In this document: piece by piece, positions 61,118 through 64,000 of the stretch
How positions within the stretch are numbered: position 1 is the stretch's first letter
How the letters are laid out: every line of letters starts with the position of its first letter
Assembly: GCA_002342035.1 (NCBI GenBank)
Contig: DDPE01000074.1
Location: 38,431 to 102,430 of the forward strand
From: Asticcacaulis sp. UBA2476
GTDB lineage: Bacteria; Pseudomonadota; Alphaproteobacteria; Caulobacterales; Caulobacteraceae
DNA: 64,000 bases
Reading direction: 5' to 3'
Position numbers and translations under genes: made by a program
The notes under the pieces: model-generated
What the model saw: the letters and a program-made list of their open reading frames with translations, nothing else
Databases searched by the model: none
Told to the model about the DNA's origin: nothing

Positions 61118-62899
61118 ATGCGAAAAAGCATCTTCTCCGGGCTGTGGCAGCGCCTGAACCCTTTCCGTGGTCATCAGGGCGGCAATGTCGCGGTGATCTT
61201 TGGGCTGTCGGCCATGACTCTGGTGGTGGCGGCAGGCGGTGGCACGGACGTGGTGCGCCAGATGGACGTGCGCTCACGGTTGCAGGATGCGGCCGATGCG
61301 GCGGTGCTGCGGGCGGTTATGTCGTCTAAAATGACCGACGAGCAGCGCGAGATCGCCGCCGATCAGGCCTTTGTCAACAATTTCGGCTTTGATAACGCGG
61401 AACGATATGATGCCGAAGGCACGGTCGGCAAACAGGTCATCGGCAATACCACCCATGTGACCTATGAGGTCGAAGCCACGGTTGAGAACCTGTTCCTGCA
61501 GATGATCGGCATGGAAACCACGACCGTCACCGTGGTCGCCAAGGCTCAGTCCCAGATGCGCAAATCCGAGATCGCCTTTGTGCTCGATGTCACCGGATCG
61601 ATGAGTTCGGACCCGTCGCGCATTACTAACCTGAAAAGCTCAATGGACAGCGTGCTCAAAAGCCTGCTGACCGATGGCGTCAATGCCTCGGAAACCAAGG
61701 TCGCCATCGTGCCGTTCAATCCTCAGGTGCGTGTCGAGAAAGGCATCAGCTACAGCTATATAGATTACGGGATTGGCAGTAATTCCGAAGGCTGCACGTC
61801 TAGCCCGGGCGACGACGGTTTGTGTAATTACTACCGCGATGTCTATGGCAAGGTCTGTTACCAGAGCGGCAATACCCCGTCCGATATCGTGGCCTGTAAG
61901 GCGACCGCCAAATTTTATTATAAGTCCTATAAGTCTGGCGGGAATAACTGGATCGATGTCATGGTGACCGCCAGTGGCGGCGGCAAAAATTTCAGCTATA
62001 TCGACCAGATTCAACTGGGCAGCAAGACAACAACGAGCACTGGCGGCTGCTCGACCAATTCGGAAACGGGGGTTGAAACCTGCACCCAGGGCGGCAAGAC
62101 CACAACGTCCACGACCTATACTCTGAAAAAGCAGAACGGCACCTACAGCGGCACACCGTCGACGTCGGGCTTTACCTATGCCGGTGACAAGACCCTGATC
62201 AAATATACCAATAGCTACAGCGGCGGTTATGGCGGCCGTGAGGCTCAGGTCAAGGAAGAAAGTGGGCTGAAAAGCTCAGATGACAACAAGCAGCCGAAAA
62301 AGATCGTTCATTATCCTGTGGTGCCGGACACCAAAAGTAACTGGACCGGCTGCATTACTGATCGTGAGCAAAGCTATGATGTGTCGGCGGACGCCTATAC
62401 GGTCAACACCAAGGCGCTCTATAAGGCGGTGTCATGCGCGTCCAATAATCTGGGCGTAGTCAAGGGCCTGACGACCGACATCACAACGACCAACACCTAT
62501 GTACAGGCGCTGAAAACCGGCGGCAGTACCAATGTCACCATCGGTGTGCAGTGGGGCATGGAAGTGTTGTCACCGGCCGAGCCATTTGCCAGTACAGTGG
62601 CGTTCAAGGACGACACGACCCTGAAATATATGATTATTATTACAGACGGGCAAAACACCGACAGTCGCTGGTTTAAAAATACCGTGGATATCGATAAGCG
62701 CACCAAGCTGGCCTGCGAGGCCGCCAATGCTCAGGGGATTACGGTATTTGTGGTGCGGGTGATGGAAGGCAATTCCGATCTGCTGAAAGACTGCGCCACC
62801 AAGGACGAATACTATTACGACCTGACCTCGGCGTCGCAGTTGAATACGGCCTTGTCCAGCGTGTTTGAGGCGATCAAAAAGACGCGGCTGACGCAGTAA
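61118..62899 (+). CDS. TadG-like VWA-domain pilus/envelope protein, second of tandem pair
   Basis: A 593-residue paralogue of the preceding protein with the same order: Tad-type N-terminus (HQGGNVAVIFGLSAMTLVVA), VWA metal site FVLDVTGSMS, insert, IITDGQNT and C-terminus AIKKTRLTQ. The segment TNVTIGVQWGMEVLSP is nearly identical in both, while the inserts (about 205-430 here, rich in Thr/Ser/Gly/Lys) share little. The ribosome site is weak (GGCGGGG, distant). It probably forms an operon with the first gene after a 91 bp gap. Confidence 0.83.
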   Translation: MRKSIFSGLWQRLNPFRGHQGGNVAVIFGLSAMTLVVAAGGGTDVVRQMDVRSRLQDAADAAVLRAVMSSKMTDEQREIAADQAFVNNFGFDNAERYDAEGTVGKQVIGNTTHVTYEVEATVENLFLQMIGMETTTVTVVAKAQSQMRKSEIAFVLDVTGSMSSDPSRITNLKSSMDSVLKSLLTDGVNASETKVAIVPFNPQVRVEKGISYSYIDYGIGSNSEGCTSSPGDDGLCNYYRDVYGKVCYQSGNTPSDIVACKATAKFYYKSYKSGGNNWIDVMVTASGGGKNFSYIDQIQLGSKTTTSTGGCSTNSETGVETCTQGGKTTTSTTYTLKKQNGTYSGTPSTSGFTYAGDKTLIKYTNSYSGGYGGREAQVKEESGLKSSDDNKQPKKIVHYPVVPDTKSNWTGCITDREQSYDVSADAYTVNTKALYKAVSCASNNLGVVKGLTTDITTTNTYVQALKTGGSTNVTIGVQWGMEVLSPAEPFASTVAFKDDTTLKYMIIITDGQNTDSRWFKNTVDIDKRTKLACEAANAQGITVFVVRVMEGNSDLLKDCATKDEYYYDLTSASQLNTALSSVFEAIKKTRLTQ

Positions 62900-62906
62900 A
62901 AGCGCA

Positions 62907-62945
62907 TCCCCAAAAGTGTGTAGCGGTTTTTGGATCAGATGCGCG
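62907..62945. repeat. 39 bp dispersed motif, copy 2
   Basis: Matches 46919-46957 at 33 of 39 positions. Here GCGCATC (62902-62908) and GATGCGC (62938-62944) flank the inner CCAAAA / TTTTTGG pairing. It lies 8 bases after the stop codon of the second VWA gene and may act in mRNA 3' structure. Confidence 0.65.
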
Positions 62946-63022
62946 ACTTAACAATAAACAGCACTTTTGCCTTTAAGCAATATCGTGTAAGGCCTTCAAT
63001 CTGTTGCGAACCGAGGCCCTGC

Positions 63023-63436
63023 ATGAACGCCAAGATTGACTGGAGCGAGCTGTTTTTCTCATCGACCGGACGAGGGCGCCAGATGCCCTTCGTCATCGCC
63101 GGTGTGATCCTGCTGATCGCGCTCGCCTTTTACGAGTCGGTGGTCACCGGTGGGCTTAAACTGCTGACCGGGTGGGTGGTCTATCCTGTGTTGTTTTTCT
63201 GCGCCGCCTGCGTCCTGTCTAAGCGCCTGCATGACCGGGGCCGGTCGGGCTGGTGGTCAGCGGTGATTCTGGTGGCCTTTGTGATGGTCTGGCCGCAGCC
63301 GGAAGGCTTTTTCGACTTTATCGGCGTGGCGGTTCTGGTGTGGGCGTTTGTCGACCTGACGCTTATGCCCGGTGAAAGAGGCATGAACCGCTATGGTCCG
63401 CCGATCAGGGTAGTGGTTGAAGAGACAGCGGTTTAA
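63023..63436 (+). CDS. DUF805 family membrane protein
   Basis: A 137-residue inner-membrane protein with three to four hydrophobic helices. DUF805 features are FFSSTGRGRQMPFVIAGVI at the start, ACVLSKRLHDRGRSGWWSAV in the middle and MPGERGMNRYGPP near the end. ATG 63023 has GAGG 8 bases upstream and fits the family start; an ATG further upstream would run through the 39 bp repeat. Function unknown. Confidence 0.85.
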   Translation: MNAKIDWSELFFSSTGRGRQMPFVIAGVILLIALAFYESVVTGGLKLLTGWVVYPVLFFCAACVLSKRLHDRGRSGWWSAVILVAFVMVWPQPEGFFDFIGVAVLVWAFVDLTLMPGERGMNRYGPPIRVVVEETAV

Positions 63437-63562
63437 TCTCCTCCCTACGCTTGCGTGGGAGGTGGATTTTTGGCGTTAAGCCAAAAGACGGAGGGGTAGT
63501 TCTGTCGTCGTTGTACCCCTCCACCACTTCGTGGTCCCCCTCCCCATAAAATGGGGCGGAGA
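63437..63562. repeat. GC-rich palindromic element between DUF805 gene and lipB
   Basis: Several hairpins in series: CCTCCC-tacgcttgcgt-GGGAGG, TACCCCTCC pairing with GGAGGGGTA, CCAC-ttc-GTGG and CCCCAT-aa-ATGGGG. It fills the whole gap between the two convergent genes. It shares GACGGAGGGGTA with 56147-56158 and CCACC...GGTCCCCCTCCCC with 46835-46866. Confidence 0.65.
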
Positions 63563-64000
63563 TTATAGTGTCGGCCCAAACACCGCCTCGAAACTCTGGC
63601 GCAGGGCGTAATCAACCTCATCCATCGTCGCGGGCAGGCCCAGATCCACCAGACTGGTCACCCCGTGCTCAGAAATCCCGCACGGCACGATGCCGTTAAA
63701 ATGCGTCAGGTCCGGCTCGACATTGATGCTGATGCCGTGAAAGCTGACCCAGCGCCGCAATTTAATCCCAATCGCGGCAATCTTATCTTCGGGCGCTGGA
63801 GTTACACCCTTATCCCGCCGTTCAACCCACACGCCGACGCGACCGTCGCGGATATGGCCCTCGATATTGAACCGCCACAGGGCATCAATCACCCAGCTCT
63901 CCAACGCCTTGACGAACGCCCGGATATCCTTGGTGCGCCGGTTGAGGTCGAGCATGACATAGATCACGCGCTGGCCGGGACCGTGATAGGTGAACTGCCC
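63563..64000 (-). CDS. lipB: Octanoyltransferase LipB, 5' end outside window
   Basis: LipB transfers octanoate from acyl carrier protein to lipoyl domains. The frame stays open to the last base of the window. The codons before the GTG at 63967 encode [11 protein letters not shown], the conserved LipB core, so the gene starts beyond the window. The catalytic cysteine is in GIVPCGI, and the lysine is in [16 protein letters not shown]. The visible 145 codons end normally. The palindromic element lies directly after the stop codon. Confidence 0.93.
   Translation of the reverse strand, partial: GQFTYHGPGQRVIYVMLDLNRRTKDIRAFVKALESWVIDALWRFNIEGHIRDGRVGVWVERRDKGVTPAPEDKIAAIGIKLRRWVSFHGISINVEPDLTHFNGIVPCGISEHGVTSLVDLGLPATMDEVDYALRQSFEAVFGPTL

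Noticed and set aside
1..64000. CRISPR arrays, tRNA or rRNA genes, prophage or integrative elements
   Set aside because: No regularly spaced direct repeats, cloverleaf-forming segments with CCA-type ends, rRNA core motifs, integrases or phage structural genes were seen. A tRNA or rRNA covariance scan would be decisive.

Overview
The window looks like chromosome of an alphaproteobacterium of the Caulobacteraceae, most like an Asticcacaulis-type plant-polymer degrader. The basis is a GapR (DUF2312) nucleoid protein, an alphaproteobacterial-type L36, an isolated Caulobacter-style motA, a large TonB-dependent receptor, an ScfR/RamB-like regulator beside isocitrate lyase, and high-GC coding sequence with AT-richer gaps. 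The genus is inferred, not shown. I see no rRNA, tRNA, CRISPR array, transposase or prophage genes.

Left part (1-32 kb): the 3' part of a pectate lyase and a secreted RTX-repeat protein lead into a roughly 26 kb catabolic region. It holds two related MFS carriers, a TauD/TfdA dioxygenase, two beta-hydroxyacid-dehydrogenase-type oxidoreductases, an SGNH esterase, a VOC protein, a DODA/LigB-type dioxygenase, a GH3 glycosidase, an acetamidase/formamidase coupled to an AraC regulator, a Rieske oxygenase, an SDR, a TonB receptor, a type-B carboxylesterase, a ribokinase and a 776-residue protein that fuses an AraC regulator to an acetamidase/formamidase. Divergent from the fusion is an operon of a [2Fe-2S] reductase (a plausible partner of the Rieske oxygenase), a bile-acid-symporter-like carrier and the second dehydrogenase. 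The gene set suggests uptake, de-esterification or deglycosylation, oxygenation and amide hydrolysis of a plant-derived compound that I cannot name. An aldehyde dehydrogenase and a divergent AcoR-like regulator close the region.

Middle part (32-45 kb): a GH94 phosphorylase with its GPH-type sugar carrier, a basic small protein, gapR, rpmJ, an MltB-like lytic transglycosylase, an aspartoacylase-family enzyme, motA, a tiny Ala-rich lipoprotein with a palindrome-rich leader, mnmC and three tandem four-cysteine envelope proteins (DUF6491-like).

Right part (45-64 kb): the glyoxylate-shunt cluster (aceB, a 74-residue protein, aceA, a 68-residue protein) with a divergent ScfR/RamB-like regulator, then a TetR-controlled RND efflux pair, rarA, a brnTA toxin-antitoxin module, an RluA-type pseudouridine synthase, two tandem TadG-like VWA proteins, a DUF805 membrane protein and the 3' part of lipB, which runs off the window end.

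Intergenic DNA is rich in structured repeats: an 84-86 bp multi-hairpin element in two inverted copies with compensatory changes, a GC-rich palindromic family with at least four copies (one abutting the ScfR start codon), and a 39 bp motif pair. The strongest candidates for something new are the AraC-amidase fusion with a nested 66 bp inverted repeat in its divergent promoter region, the tandem operator pair exactly 30 bp apart, the tandem VWA proteins with diverging inserts, and the structured repeats.
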